A stretch of 64,000 bases of DNA. Origin: Chitinophagaceae bacterium. GTDB taxonomy: Bacteria; Bacteroidota; Bacteroidia; Cytophagales; Cytophagaceae. Below the pieces are notes generated by a model, which made no database searches, was not told the origin of the DNA, and was given only the letters and a program-made list of their open reading frames with translations. Shown in pieces: positions 45,420 through 54,541 of this stretch (position 1 is the stretch's first letter; the number at the start of each line of letters is the position of its first letter). Made by a program: the position numbers and the translations under genes. Location: NCBI GenBank assembly GCA_028288405.1, contig JAQBNS010000013.1, positions 1-64,000 of the forward strand. Reading direction: 5' to 3'.

Positions 45420-48398
45420 ATGAATTATCAGAGAATCAATAACATTACCGGCTGGCTCGTATTTGCTATTGCTACCATTGTTTATGTTTTAACGCTAGAA
45501 CCGACATCCAGTTTCTGGGATTGCGGAGAGTTCATTTCCACTTCTTATAAATTGATGGTTCCTCACCCTCCGGGAGCCCCTATATTCTTGTTGATTGGCC
45601 GTCTGTTTTCGTTTTTCGCTATGGGCGATGTGACTCAGGTAGCCTATTGGATCAACATGACTGCTGCTATTTCAAGCAGTCTTACCATACTTTTCTTATT
45701 CTGGTCGATTACCTTATTCGCCAAAAAACTGGTATCCCGCGACAATCCTGTGTTATCTACAGGCAACATCATTGCCATCATCGGTAGTGGTTTGGTAGGC
45801 AGTTTAGCTTATGCATTCTCCGATACGTTTTGGTTCTCTTCGGAAGAAGCCGAAGTATACGCCATGTCTTCTTTTCTTACTGCTTTCATCTTCTGGGCTA
45901 TCCTGAAATGGGAAGCGCATTCGGAAGAAGAAGGTTCTGACCGTTGGTTCCTGATCATTGCTTATGGTATGGGCTTGTCGATCGGTGTCCATTTGTTGAA
46001 CTTAACAGCCATTCCCGCATTGGCTTTTGTGTACTATTTTAAAAAATACAAAGAGCCCACTCCCGGTGGAATCATTGCTACGTTAGTACTGAGTTTACTC
46101 GGTGTAGGTGTGATCATGATCGGTATCATCCCGGGCTTACCGACCTTAGCGGCTAAATTTGAAATCTTCTTTGTCAATGTTCTGCACCTGGGTTTTGGTA
46201 CCGGTGCCATTGTATTCGTTATACTATTGGTAGGCGCATTGATTTATGGCATCCTGTATTCCATCAAACATCAGAAGCGTTTACTTAACCTCTGTTTGTT
46301 GTCCTTCACTTTTATTTTATTGGGCTTTGCCTCTTATGGTGTGATCCTGATCCGTTCTCAATTCAATCCTACGATTGACATGAACGATCCTGAAAACGTG
46401 ATGTCGTTTATTTCTTATTTGAAAAGAGAACAATACGGAGACCGCCCGTTGGTTTGGGGACCAGTCTATACTGCCGGATATCCGATCGATGTCAAAAAAA
46501 CAGCGGCTATTTATGCACCTGGTAAAGATGAAAAAGGAAACGATAAGTATGTGATCACCGATTACAAGAGTGAATACATTTACAAAAGAGAACACATGAT
46601 GATGTTCCCCCGCATGTACAGTACGCAGGCACATCATATCCGCGCCTACCGTGATTGGTCAGGCTTGAAAGAAGGACAAAAACCGACCTTCTTCCAAAAC
46701 ATGGGCTTCATGTTCACTTATCAAATGGGTCACATGTACTGGAGGTATTTCTTGTGGAACTTTGCCGGTCGCGAAGGCGACGAGCAAAATTCAAACTGGT
46801 TGATGCCTAGTGAATGGTTTGACAAAAGTATTCCGGCAGAGATTCAAGAAAATAAAGCACGTAACAACTATTACATGCTTCCTCTCATCGCCGGATTCCT
46901 TGGATTGGTTTATCACTTCAGCAAAAACAAAAAAGACGGCAGTATAATTGCGATGCTTTGGTTCTTTACCGGCCTGGCCATTATTCTTTATGCCAATCCT
47001 CAACCGGTAGAACCAAGAGAGAGAGATTATGTATTTGCAGGATCCTTCTATGGCTTCGCCTTTTGGATCGGACTGTCTGTGTTGTTCGTTGATGATTTGC
47101 TGCGCAAGATCATCAAGAGCGAAACACTAAGGCCGGCTATCATCACCCTTGCTCTTTTATTTATACCGGCATTGATGATTGCAGAAAACTGGGACGATCA
47201 TGACCGTTCGAAAAGATACTTCCAGGTGGATGGAGCTAAAAACATTTTAAACTCTTGTGCACCGAATGCCATCCTCTTTACCGGTGGTGACAACGATACC
47301 TATCCCTTATGGTATGCTCAGGAAGTAGAAGGATTCCGTACCGATGTAAGAGTATGTAACCTCAGCTTGTTGAATACAGACTGGTACATCAACCAAATGA
47401 AACGCCAGTCTTACTTGTCCGATTCATTGCCTATTGACATCAAGAGTGAGAATTATACATCCGGTGTAAACGACATGATTTATTTCGATAAACAAAGTCG
47501 CTACGATGGAGGAGTTTCTCTTCCGGTCTATTTGAAATTGGTCAATAAAAGAGATGAGCGTGTAAGCCGCATGAACGAAGGAGACTTGATCACGACCTAC
47601 CCTTCTCAAACCTTTACATTGCCTATCGATACCAGTGTAGTGGTGCCCTTGGTGAATGCTAAATACAGACCCTTCATATTGAATAAATTGACTTGGAAGA
47701 TCAATAAGAATAACCTGGACAAAAAATCACTGATCATGCTGGACATGATTGCGGCCAACAACTGGAAACGTCCTATTTATTTCTCTACTACGCTTTCAGG
47801 CGATGAATTCCTGGACCTGAGACCTTATATGCAATTGGAGGGATTGGCTTACCGCCTGCTTCCTGTCAGCATTCCGGGGGCAACAAACGGTTGGTTAGAT
47901 ACAGACATCATGTATGACAACATGATCAATAAATTCTTGTACAAAGGATTGAATGACTCAACTATTTTCTACAACGAAGACTACTACCGATTCACCAGCA
48001 ACCACCGCAGTGAAATGTATAGTTTAGCGAGCCAGTTGTTAAGAGAAGGACAAAAAGATAAAGCGAAGAAAGTAGTAGACTTCTGTTTTGAAAAAATCCC
48101 TGCTTCTACTATTCCATACGATTACAACAGTGCAATGTTTATCTCTCTATTGCTTGAGTTGGGAGAAGACAAGAAAGCCATCGCATTGGCAGAAGACATG
48201 GCTACGAAATCAGATGAGTTGTTGGGTTACTTCCAAAAACATCATATCCGTTACTCGACCAGAGAATATTCTGCTCTTAGAATATTGGATATCCTATACC
48301 GCAGCATGCGTTCAGCCGGTCAGAATGAGCTCGCAACGAAATACGAAAAGATGCTCGAAAAGCGATACTCCAACAGCCAATACAGCAACGAAGAATAA
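45420..48398 (+). CDS. DUF2723 membrane glycosyltransferase-like protein (TMEM260-type)
   Basis: A 992-residue GT-C type membrane protein. About ten hydrophobic segments lie in the first 600 residues; the rest is soluble and helical near the end. The first loop holds the family signature TSSFWDCGEFISTSYKLMVPHPPGAP, where the Asp is the likely catalytic residue. Human TMEM260, of the same family, is an O-mannosyltransferase. In Bacteroidota secreted and outer-membrane proteins are O-glycosylated at short motifs, so this enzyme may act on the secreted proteins encoded nearby; that link is inferred. It has its own candidate promoter and a strong terminator. Confidence 0.87.
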   Translation: MNYQRINNITGWLVFAIATIVYVLTLEPTSSFWDCGEFISTSYKLMVPHPPGAPIFLLIGRLFSFFAMGDVTQVAYWINMTAAISSSLTILFLFWSITLFAKKLVSRDNPVLSTGNIIAIIGSGLVGSLAYAFSDTFWFSSEEAEVYAMSSFLTAFIFWAILKWEAHSEEEGSDRWFLIIAYGMGLSIGVHLLNLTAIPALAFVYYFKKYKEPTPGGIIATLVLSLLGVGVIMIGIIPGLPTLAAKFEIFFVNVLHLGFGTGAIVFVILLVGALIYGILYSIKHQKRLLNLCLLSFTFILLGFASYGVILIRSQFNPTIDMNDPENVMSFISYLKREQYGDRPLVWGPVYTAGYPIDVKKTAAIYAPGKDEKGNDKYVITDYKSEYIYKREHMMMFPRMYSTQAHHIRAYRDWSGLKEGQKPTFFQNMGFMFTYQMGHMYWRYFLWNFAGREGDEQNSNWLMPSEWFDKSIPAEIQENKARNNYYMLPLIAGFLGLVYHFSKNKKDGSIIAMLWFFTGLAIILYANPQPVEPRERDYVFAGSFYGFAFWIGLSVLFVDDLLRKIIKSETLRPAIITLALLFIPALMIAENWDDHDRSKRYFQVDGAKNILNSCAPNAILFTGGDNDTYPLWYAQEVEGFRTDVRVCNLSLLNTDWYINQMKRQSYLSDSLPIDIKSENYTSGVNDMIYFDKQSRYDGGVSLPVYLKLVNKRDERVSRMNEGDLITTYPSQTFTLPIDTSVVVPLVNAKYRPFILNKLTWKINKNNLDKKSLIMLDMIAANNWKRPIYFSTTLSGDEFLDLRPYMQLEGLAYRLLPVSIPGATNGWLDTDIMYDNMINKFLYKGLNDSTIFYNEDYYRFTSNHRSEMYSLASQLLREGQKDKAKKVVDFCFEKIPASTIPYDYNSAMFISLLLELGEDKKAIALAEDMATKSDELLGYFQKHHIRYSTREYSALRILDILYRSMRSAGQNELATKYEKMLEKRYSNSQYSNEE

Positions 48399-48401
48399 CA
48401 C

Positions 48402-48436
48402 AAAAAACTCTCCCGCTTAAGCGGGAGAGTTTTTTT
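48402..48436 (+). terminator. Terminator after the DUF2723 gene
   Basis: Palindromic AAAAAACTCTCCCGCTT / AAGCGGGAGAGTTTTTT followed by T residues, 4 bases after the stop. Confidence 0.9.
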
Positions 48437-48450
48437 AACACCTCTACTAC

Positions 48451-49227
48451 ATGAAACCTCCCTACAACAATAGACCGCGCAGACCAATGCCACCGGCAGA
48501 TGATTTCATCATCGGTATGCATCCGGTGAAAGAAGCTATACTTTCAGGCAAAACGATTGATAAGATTTTGATTGATCGACTGGAAACCGGTGCGGCAACA
48601 AAAGACATCCTGACCTTGTGCAGTGAAAATAACATTCCGGTGCAAACTGTTCCTCCCGAAAAGTTAAAACGCATCACACATAAAACACATCAAGGCATCA
48701 TTGCTTTGTTATCGCCTGTACCTTTCTGCAATCTGGACAACATCGTTATTGATGCTTTTGAAAAAGGCGAAGATCCATTGATCGTTGTATTGGATAGAAT
48801 TACAGACGTGAGAAACATGGGAGCCATCGCCCGTTCCTGCGAATGCATGGGAGTACATGCGATTGTAATTCCTGAAAAAAATGCCGCGCGCATCAACCAC
48901 GAAGCCATGAAATCTTCCGCCGGAGCATTGCTTCATATTCCATTGTGCAGAGAAGAAAATCTAAAAGCCACGGTATTGAAATTACGGAACTTCGGTTTAG
49001 CCATTGCGGGAGTCACTGAAAAAGGAGTGGAGACGCCCTATTCTACTGATTTGAAAGGCCCACTAGCTATCGTCATGGGATCAGAAGAAGACGGAATATC
49101 AGACGATATCATCCGTCAATGCGATCATCTGGTACAAATACCGATGCAAGGAAAAATCAACTCACTGAACGTGTCGGTGGCAACGGGGGTTGTTTTGTAT
49201 GAGGTATCGAGACAACGGAAAGGTTAG
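48451..49227 (+). CDS. rlmB: 23S rRNA (guanosine-2'-O)-methyltransferase, RlmB/TrmH family
   Basis: A 258-residue SPOUT methyltransferase. The N-terminal RNA-binding substrate domain begins FIIGMHPVKEAILSGKTIDK. The knotted SAM-binding part holds DRITDVRNMGAIARS, LAIVMGSEEDGIS and the last motif INSLNVSVATGVVLYE. It should methylate the 2'-O of G2251 in 23S rRNA. TrmH for tRNA is the alternative, but the N-terminal domain favours RlmB. Its stop codon is the first unit of a TAGTTGT array. Confidence 0.92.
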   Translation: MKPPYNNRPRRPMPPADDFIIGMHPVKEAILSGKTIDKILIDRLETGAATKDILTLCSENNIPVQTVPPEKLKRITHKTHQGIIALLSPVPFCNLDNIVIDAFEKGEDPLIVVLDRITDVRNMGAIARSCECMGVHAIVIPEKNAARINHEAMKSSAGALLHIPLCREENLKATVLKLRNFGLAIAGVTEKGVETPYSTDLKGPLAIVMGSEEDGISDDIIRQCDHLVQIPMQGKINSLNVSVATGVVLYEVSRQRKG

Positions 49228-49273
49228 TTGTTAGTTGTTAGTTGTTAGTTGTTAGTTGTTAGTTGTTAGTTTA
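49225..49273 (+). repeat. TAGTTGT heptamer array starting at the rlmB stop codon
   Basis: Six perfect TAGTTGT units and a diverged seventh. The first TAG is the rlmB stop (49225-49227). Confidence 0.95.
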
Positions 49274-49275
49274 AT

Positions 49276-49340
49276 AATTAATTCATAAAAAGAAAGAGCC
49301 TTCTAGTATTTAGAAGGCTCTTTCTTTTTATGAATTAATT
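49276..49340. terminator. Bidirectional terminator with perfect 30-bp arms
   Basis: Arms 49276-49305 and 49311-49340 are perfectly complementary with a 5-base loop, built on aaaaagaaagagccttcta. It lies between convergent rlmB and manC and is bracketed by opposing TAGTTGT arrays, which extend the potential stem. Confidence 0.93.
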
Positions 49341-49364
49341 TATTTCTTCGTCGTAATAACCGAA

Positions 49365-49389
49365 CTAACAACTAACAACTAGTTAACTA
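49365..49389 (-). repeat. TAGTTGT array starting at the manC stop codon
   Basis: On the minus strand TAGTTAAC, TAGTTGT, TAGTTGT, TAGTTCG. The first TAG is the manC stop (49389-49387). It is complementary to the array after rlmB. Confidence 0.85.
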
Positions 49390-50463
49390 TATATATTTCG
49401 TCCCCTTATTCGCTTTCGCATCAGCAACAAAATCCTTTACTCGTTGTTCCTGATCCTTGCGGCAGATCATCAATACACCGTCGTATTCGGCAATGATGAA
49501 ATCTTCCAAGCCTTCTACTACCACCAATTTATCTTTCGGCATTTTGATGATGCAGTTGTTGGTCTCGTAGGTCATGGCATTGGCATCGATTACATTTCCG
49601 TTTTCGTCTTTTTCTGAATTGTCGTACAATGATTTCCATGTACCCAAATCAGACCAACCAAAATCACTTGGCACAACATAGACGTTTGGAGCTTTTTCCA
49701 GTATGCCGTAATCAATAGAAATATTGCGACATTGCGAATACGCCTTTAGTATAAAATCTTTCTCGCCTTCTGTCCAATAGATGGCTGCACCTTCTGAGAA
49801 GGTCTCCGCCATATCAGGCATATACTCAGCAAATGCTTTGATGATAGACGCTACATTCCAAACAAAGATGCCGGAGTTCCATAAAAAATCACCACTGTCC
49901 AAAAATACCTTGGCTAAATCCAATGCTGGTTTTTCAGTGAAGGTTTTTACTTTTTTAATTTTTTGTTTTTTATCTTCAATGTATTGTATGTAACCATAAC
50001 CGGTATCTGGTCGGGTAGGCTGAATGCCCAGTGTAATCAGTAAGTCCGAAGAAGCAGTAGCTTCTAAACCTATTTTAAGTGTATCAGCAAATTTAGCTTC
50101 ATCCTTGATGATATGGTCAGAAGGCAATACCACTACATTGGCTTGTTTATTCTTTTGGTAAATCTTGTAGCAGGCGTAAGCAACGCATGGTGCAGTATTA
50201 CGGCCTACTGGTTCTGCCAGGATTTGATGATCCTTTAAAAAAGGCAATTGTTCTTTTACTAATGAAATATAATCCTGATTTGTTACGACCAAAATATTTT
50301 CATGCGCCACCAACGGCTCCAGGCGCTTAACGGTCTGTTGCAGCAAACTTCTGCCGGTGCCCAACACATCATGAAATTGCTTTGGATATTTAGTTCTGCT
50401 GAAAGGCCAAAATCTACTTCCAATTCCACCGGCCATTATAACTGCGTATTGACTTTTCTGCAT
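49387..50463 (-). CDS. manC: Mannose-1-phosphate guanylyltransferase
   Basis: A 358-residue nucleotidyltransferase making GDP-mannose from mannose-1-phosphate and GTP. The activation loop is MAGGIGSRFWPFSRTKYPKQF. Other blocks are EPVGRNTAPCVAYA, VVLPSDHII, FTEKPALDLA and DFLWNSGIFVW. It lacks the C-terminal cupin isomerase domain of bifunctional enzymes. GDP-mannose feeds protein and capsule glycosylation; the DUF2723 gene two loci away may draw on the same pool by way of a lipid-mannose donor (inferred). Confidence 0.94.
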   Translation of the reverse strand: MQKSQYAVIMAGGIGSRFWPFSRTKYPKQFHDVLGTGRSLLQQTVKRLEPLVAHENILVVTNQDYISLVKEQLPFLKDHQILAEPVGRNTAPCVAYACYKIYQKNKQANVVVLPSDHIIKDEAKFADTLKIGLEATASSDLLITLGIQPTRPDTGYGYIQYIEDKKQKIKKVKTFTEKPALDLAKVFLDSGDFLWNSGIFVWNVASIIKAFAEYMPDMAETFSEGAAIYWTEGEKDFILKAYSQCRNISIDYGILEKAPNVYVVPSDFGWSDLGTWKSLYDNSEKDENGNVIDANAMTYETNNCIIKMPKDKLVVVEGLEDFIIAEYDGVLMICRKDQEQRVKDFVADAKANKGTKYI

Positions 50464-50751
50464 TACTCCATTGGTTTTAACAAAATGAATTACGGCGAAT
50501 TTAAGCTAATAAAGAAAGATATACAATTATTAAACGAGAACTTACACCAGCCTTTCAACCAAAGTAATGCCTTAATTGCACGGTGAGCGGTATTTGTGAA
50601 AGCCCGAAATCTCTTCATTGGCAAGGTTCTTCCATTTTAGATCATAAATCCACATTATACTACATACCCTCTTTCATAGTATCTAAATTTTGTTAACTTC
50701 AATTAAGGTTTCAAAATCAAAGAATTACACTTTTAAAGCAAAGGTCCTATC
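50464..50751. other. 288-bp divergent intergenic region between manC and recQ
   Basis: It must hold the promoters of both genes. A near match to the -7 box (taaattttg at about 50684) is one base off in spacing. I see no hairpin, repeat or small gene. Confidence 0.5.
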
Positions 50752-52929
50752 ATGATAATCGAAAATGAAGTAGAGATCTACAGTACTCTCAAAGAGGTTT
50801 TTGGCTACAGTCAATTCCGAGGCAATCAAGAAAAAATAATCAATAACCTGTTGGCAGGCAAAAATACGTTTGTGATCATGCCTACCGGTGCCGGTAAATC
50901 TTTATGCTACCAATTGCCCGCATTGATCATGCCGGGTACAGCCATTGTCATTTCACCTTTGATTGCCTTGATGAAAAATCAGGTCGATCAGTTATCAGGC
51001 CACGGTGTCAATGCTCAATTTTTAAATTCCACCCTTACTAAAGGGGAAATCAATACCGTAAAAAAAGAAACACTAAAAGGAAACGTACGCTTATTGTATG
51101 TTGCTCCTGAAACACTAACCAAGGAAGAAAACATTGAATTCCTGCGTCAGGCGAATATCTCTTTTGTCGCCATTGACGAAGCACATTGTATTTCTGAATG
51201 GGGACACGACTTCAGACCGGAGTACCGTAAGATACGCACCATCATCGAACAGCTGGGCAGCAATATCCCGGTCATCGCTTTGACAGCGACAGCGACTCCT
51301 AAAGTACAACTGGATATCCAGAAAAATTTACACATGGAAGAAGCTTCTTTGTTTAAGTCTTCTTTTAACCGCAAAAATCTTTTCTATACGATACGCCCTA
51401 AAGGCGGTACCAAAAAAGCACTGATTACTTTCATTAAAAAACACAAAGGCAGAAGCGGCATCATCTATTGCCTGAGCCGCAAGAAGGTAGAAGAAATCGC
51501 AGAACTGTTGCGTGTCAACGACATCAATGCCTTACCCTACCACGCGGGCTTAGATGCTTCCGTGCGTATCCATAATCAAGATGCTTTTTTGAATGAAGAA
51601 GCAGATGTCATCGTTGCTACCATTGCATTCGGAATGGGAATCGACAAACCGGATGTTCGTTTTGTAGTACACTACGATACACCGAAGTCTTTGGAAGGTT
51701 ACTACCAGGAAACGGGAAGAGCCGGACGTGACGGCATGGATGCCGATTGTTTGATGTTCTACAGTTATAACGACATCATCAAGCTCGACAAATTCAATAA
51801 AGATAAAAACGTTACCGAACGAGACAACGCCAAGCAATTGCTCATGGAAATGGCAGCCTATGCGGAATCGTCTGTGTGTCGCAGAAAAGTTATTTTAAAT
51901 TATTTCGGAGAACGCCTGGAAGAAGATTGTGGTTTTTGCGACAACTGCAAAAACCCTAAAGAGCAATTTGAAGGCAAGACCCATATGGAATTGGCCATAC
52001 AAACTGCTTTATTAACAGAAGAGAAGTTTGGCGTACAACACATGAGTCAGGTCGTGGCCGGTATCGACAACGAATATGCGATCAGTTACCAACACAACCA
52101 ATTGCCTGTATTTGGCAAAGGTCGTGAAGAGTCTGTAGCCTTCTGGGGATCGGTATTCCGTCAGGCTATATTAGCCGGATTCCTGGATAAAGACATTGAT
52201 AACTACGGCATCATCAAAGTAACCAGTAGAGGAAGAACGTTTTTGAAAAAACCTTATTCCATTGCTCTGTCTAAAGACCACGATTACAGTAAAATTGAAA
52301 ATACAACAGACAGTGCGGAAGCCGGAACCAAAATAGGTTGTGACGAAGTGTTGGTGGAAGTATTGAAAGGCTTGCGTAAAAAAGTAGCCAAAGAAAAAAA
52401 TGTGCCTCCTTACGTGGTATTTCAAGAACCTTCTCTCCTTGAAATGGCAACGTTCTACCCTACTACCTTGGATGAACTGAGCAGAATCAACGGGGTAGGC
52501 ATGGGCAAAGCTCAGAAATTCGGAAAAGCGTTTTTGGAAGTGATCAAGCAATACGTAGCGGATAACGACATCACGCCTTCTAATGAAATTGTCATCAAGT
52601 CTTCTGTAAATAAATCGAAGATCAAAGTGTTCATCATTCAGCAAGTGGATCGCAAAATTGATTTGGAAGAGATCGCAGAAAGTAAGAATATTGCACTTCA
52701 GGAATTGATGGCAGAAGTTGAACACATCTGTTATTCCGGAACAAAATTAAATCTTGATTATTACATCGATCAAATCATTGACGGCGATAAACAAGATGAA
52801 ATTTTCGATTATTTCATGTCTGCAGAAAATGACAGCATCAGTCATGCCATGAATGAATTGGGTTCTGATTACACAGAAGAAGAGTTGCGTTTGATGCGTA
52901 TCAAATTCCTGTCTGAACTGGCGAACTAA
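50752..52929 (+). CDS. recQ: ATP-dependent DNA helicase RecQ
   Basis: A 725-residue 3'-5' helicase for recombination and replication repair. Motif I MPTGAGKSLCYQLPAL, motif II AIDEAHCISEWGHDFRPEY, motif III LTATATPKV, motif VI YYQETGRAGRDG. Zinc ligands are in SSVCRRKVILNYF and DCGFCDNCKNP. The RQC winged helix and one HRDC domain (about 520-605, LDELSRINGVGMGKAQKFG) follow. A further helical HTH-like C-terminal tail (about 615-725) makes it longer than E. coli RecQ (about 610), as is common in Bacteroidota. Confidence 0.96.
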   Translation: MIIENEVEIYSTLKEVFGYSQFRGNQEKIINNLLAGKNTFVIMPTGAGKSLCYQLPALIMPGTAIVISPLIALMKNQVDQLSGHGVNAQFLNSTLTKGEINTVKKETLKGNVRLLYVAPETLTKEENIEFLRQANISFVAIDEAHCISEWGHDFRPEYRKIRTIIEQLGSNIPVIALTATATPKVQLDIQKNLHMEEASLFKSSFNRKNLFYTIRPKGGTKKALITFIKKHKGRSGIIYCLSRKKVEEIAELLRVNDINALPYHAGLDASVRIHNQDAFLNEEADVIVATIAFGMGIDKPDVRFVVHYDTPKSLEGYYQETGRAGRDGMDADCLMFYSYNDIIKLDKFNKDKNVTERDNAKQLLMEMAAYAESSVCRRKVILNYFGERLEEDCGFCDNCKNPKEQFEGKTHMELAIQTALLTEEKFGVQHMSQVVAGIDNEYAISYQHNQLPVFGKGREESVAFWGSVFRQAILAGFLDKDIDNYGIIKVTSRGRTFLKKPYSIALSKDHDYSKIENTTDSAEAGTKIGCDEVLVEVLKGLRKKVAKEKNVPPYVVFQEPSLLEMATFYPTTLDELSRINGVGMGKAQKFGKAFLEVIKQYVADNDITPSNEIVIKSSVNKSKIKVFIIQQVDRKIDLEEIAESKNIALQELMAEVEHICYSGTKLNLDYYIDQIIDGDKQDEIFDYFMSAENDSISHAMNELGSDYTEEELRLMRIKFLSELAN

Positions 52930-52943
52930 TATAGTGGTATTTG

Positions 52944-52964
52944 TAAGTGATAAGTAGTAAGTGA
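52944..52964 (+). repeat. TAAGTGA heptamer array after recQ
   Basis: Units TAAGTGA, TAAGTAG, TAAGTGA, 14 bases past the recQ stop. Each unit carries a stop triplet. Confidence 0.7.
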
Positions 52965-52981
52965 AATTTCACCTATTTAGA

Positions 52982-53015
52982 ACTAACGACTAACAACTAA
53001 CAACTAACAACTAAG
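52982..53015 (-). repeat. TAGTTGT-type array just upstream of purD
   Basis: On the minus strand four to five TAGTTGT-like units; on the plus strand it reads actaacaactaacaact. It ends 4 bases before the purD start, so it occupies the place of a ribosome-binding site. This is the one array in the window that sits at a 5' end. Confidence 0.85.
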
Positions 53016-53019
53016 TTTA

Positions 53020-54327
53020 ATGATGAATATTTTATTGATTGGCTCCGGAGGGAGAGAACATGCCTTGGCTTGGAAAATTAAACAAAGCCCCCGTTGCCAA
53101 ACTCTTTTTATTGCTCCCGGAAATGCCGGTACCGCTGAAGTAGGACAAAATATAAACATCGACATGAATGACTTTCCGGCATTAGGAAAGTTTTGCATCG
53201 ACAATAAAATAGACCTTGTCTTAGTCGGACCGGAAGCACCCTTGGTAAATGGCATCCGTGATTACTTTGAAACCGATGCCGCGCTTGATCACATTCTTTT
53301 TGTCGGTCCCGGTAAAAAAGGAGCGCAGTTAGAAGGCAGCAAAGATTTTTCCAAACAATTCATGGAAAGACACGGCATACCTACTGCTGCTTCTGAAACC
53401 TTCACCGATCGTGAAATCGAAGCAGCGAAAGCCTACATCAAACATCATTCTCTGCCCATCGTATTGAAAGCCGATGGCCTGGCTGCCGGTAAAGGTGTCA
53501 TCATAGCAGAGTCTTTGAAAGAAGCAGAAAAAGCATTAGACGATATTTTAGCCGATAAAAAATTCGGCGACGCGGGAGCAAAAGTGGTCATCGAACAATT
53601 CTTAAGAGGCATCGAAATGTCTTCTTTCGTATTGACCGATGGCAAAAATTACGTGATGCTTCCCGAAGCAAAAGATTACAAACGCATCGGCGAAAAAGAC
53701 ACCGGTCTCAATACCGGTGGCATGGGCGCTGTATCTCCAGTGCCTTTCGCACAAGGAGAATTCATGCGTAAAGTAGAGCAACGCATTGTCATTCCTACCA
53801 TCAACGGATTAGAAAAAGACAACATTCCTTATGTCGGTTTTGTATTCATCGGATTGATGAATGTAGACGGAGAACCGTATGTAATTGAATACAACGCCCG
53901 CTTAGGTGATCCTGAAACGGAAGTAATTATTCCTCGCATTGCCAGTGACCTGGTTGATTTATTGGAACTGGCGGGACAGAAAAAACTCAACGAAGCTAAA
54001 ATCACATTGAACCCGCAAACCGCTACTACCGTGGTATTGGTGGCAGGTGGTTATCCGGAGGATTATGCCAAAGGTGATGTGATCACAGCGATCGAACAAA
54101 CATCCGATGTGTTGGTGTTTCACGCAGGAACGAAATTGAACGATCAAAAACAATTGGTCACCAACGGCGGAAGAGTCATTACCGTAACCGGCTTCGGAGA
54201 CAGCATAGAAGCGGCCATCGCTAAATCCAACAAAGGTGCGCAGACCATTCAATGGAAAGATAAATATTTCAGGAGGGATGTGGGGCTAGACTTACTTGCT
54301 TATACGAAAGCTGATTCGTTAAAATAG
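53020..54327 (+). CDS. purD: Phosphoribosylamine-glycine ligase (GAR synthetase)
   Basis: A 435-residue ATP-grasp enzyme of purine synthesis that joins glycine to phosphoribosylamine. It starts MNILLIGSGGREHALAWKI (second Met at 53023 is an alternative start). Family blocks are GPEAPLVNGIRDYF, LKADGLAAGKGVI, GEKDTGLNTGGMGAVSPVP and EYNARLGDPETEVI. The length is normal. Its stop starts a 7/14-bp array. Confidence 0.97.
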   Translation: MMNILLIGSGGREHALAWKIKQSPRCQTLFIAPGNAGTAEVGQNINIDMNDFPALGKFCIDNKIDLVLVGPEAPLVNGIRDYFETDAALDHILFVGPGKKGAQLEGSKDFSKQFMERHGIPTAASETFTDREIEAAKAYIKHHSLPIVLKADGLAAGKGVIIAESLKEAEKALDDILADKKFGDAGAKVVIEQFLRGIEMSSFVLTDGKNYVMLPEAKDYKRIGEKDTGLNTGGMGAVSPVPFAQGEFMRKVEQRIVIPTINGLEKDNIPYVGFVFIGLMNVDGEPYVIEYNARLGDPETEVIIPRIASDLVDLLELAGQKKLNEAKITLNPQTATTVVLVAGGYPEDYAKGDVITAIEQTSDVLVFHAGTKLNDQKQLVTNGGRVITVTGFGDSIEAAIAKSNKGAQTIQWKDKYFRRDVGLDLLAYTKADSLK

Positions 54328-54355
54328 TGATAAGTTGTAAGTGATAAGTTGTAAG
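54325..54355 (+). repeat. Heptamer array starting at the purD stop codon
   Basis: TAGTGAT, AAGTTGT, AAGTGAT, AAGTTGT, AAG. The TAG is the purD stop. Stop triplets (TAA, TGA) recur across frames. Confidence 0.8.
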
Positions 54356-54400
54356 AAAAGGTGCAGGATAATTCTTGCGCCTTTTTCTTTTACCGCTTTT

Positions 54401-54495
54401 GTCGCCGCAGGGTCTCTCGCAGAGGACCCTGCGAGGTTTTGGAATGTTCAGAGCTTTCAAGAGCGCAGGGTCCCTTTCAGGAGACCCTACGGGGA
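54401..54495. repeat. Reversed copy of the 103-bp element at 34965-35067
   Basis: The ends read gtcgccgcagggtct and agaccctacgggga, with two internal GCAGGGTC hairpins. Aligned to the reverse complement of 34965-35067, the arms match closely and the centre is 8 bases shorter. Confidence 0.85.
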
Positions 54496-54503
54496 ATTTA
54501 CTG

Positions 54504-54541
54504 TTTTTCTCTTTCTCTTTCTCTTTCTCTTTCTCTTTCTT
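54504..54541. repeat. Hexanucleotide TTTCTC microsatellite next to a stop codon
   Basis: About six TTTCTC units. It touches the TAG stop (54544-54542) of the minus-strand membrane protein gene. The period is 6, unlike the other arrays. Confidence 0.9.

Noticed and set aside
52171..52725. 184-residue minus-strand frame inside recQ
   Set aside because: It is antisense to the conserved RecQ C-terminal region, with Phe/His/Arg-rich composition typical of a shadow frame.
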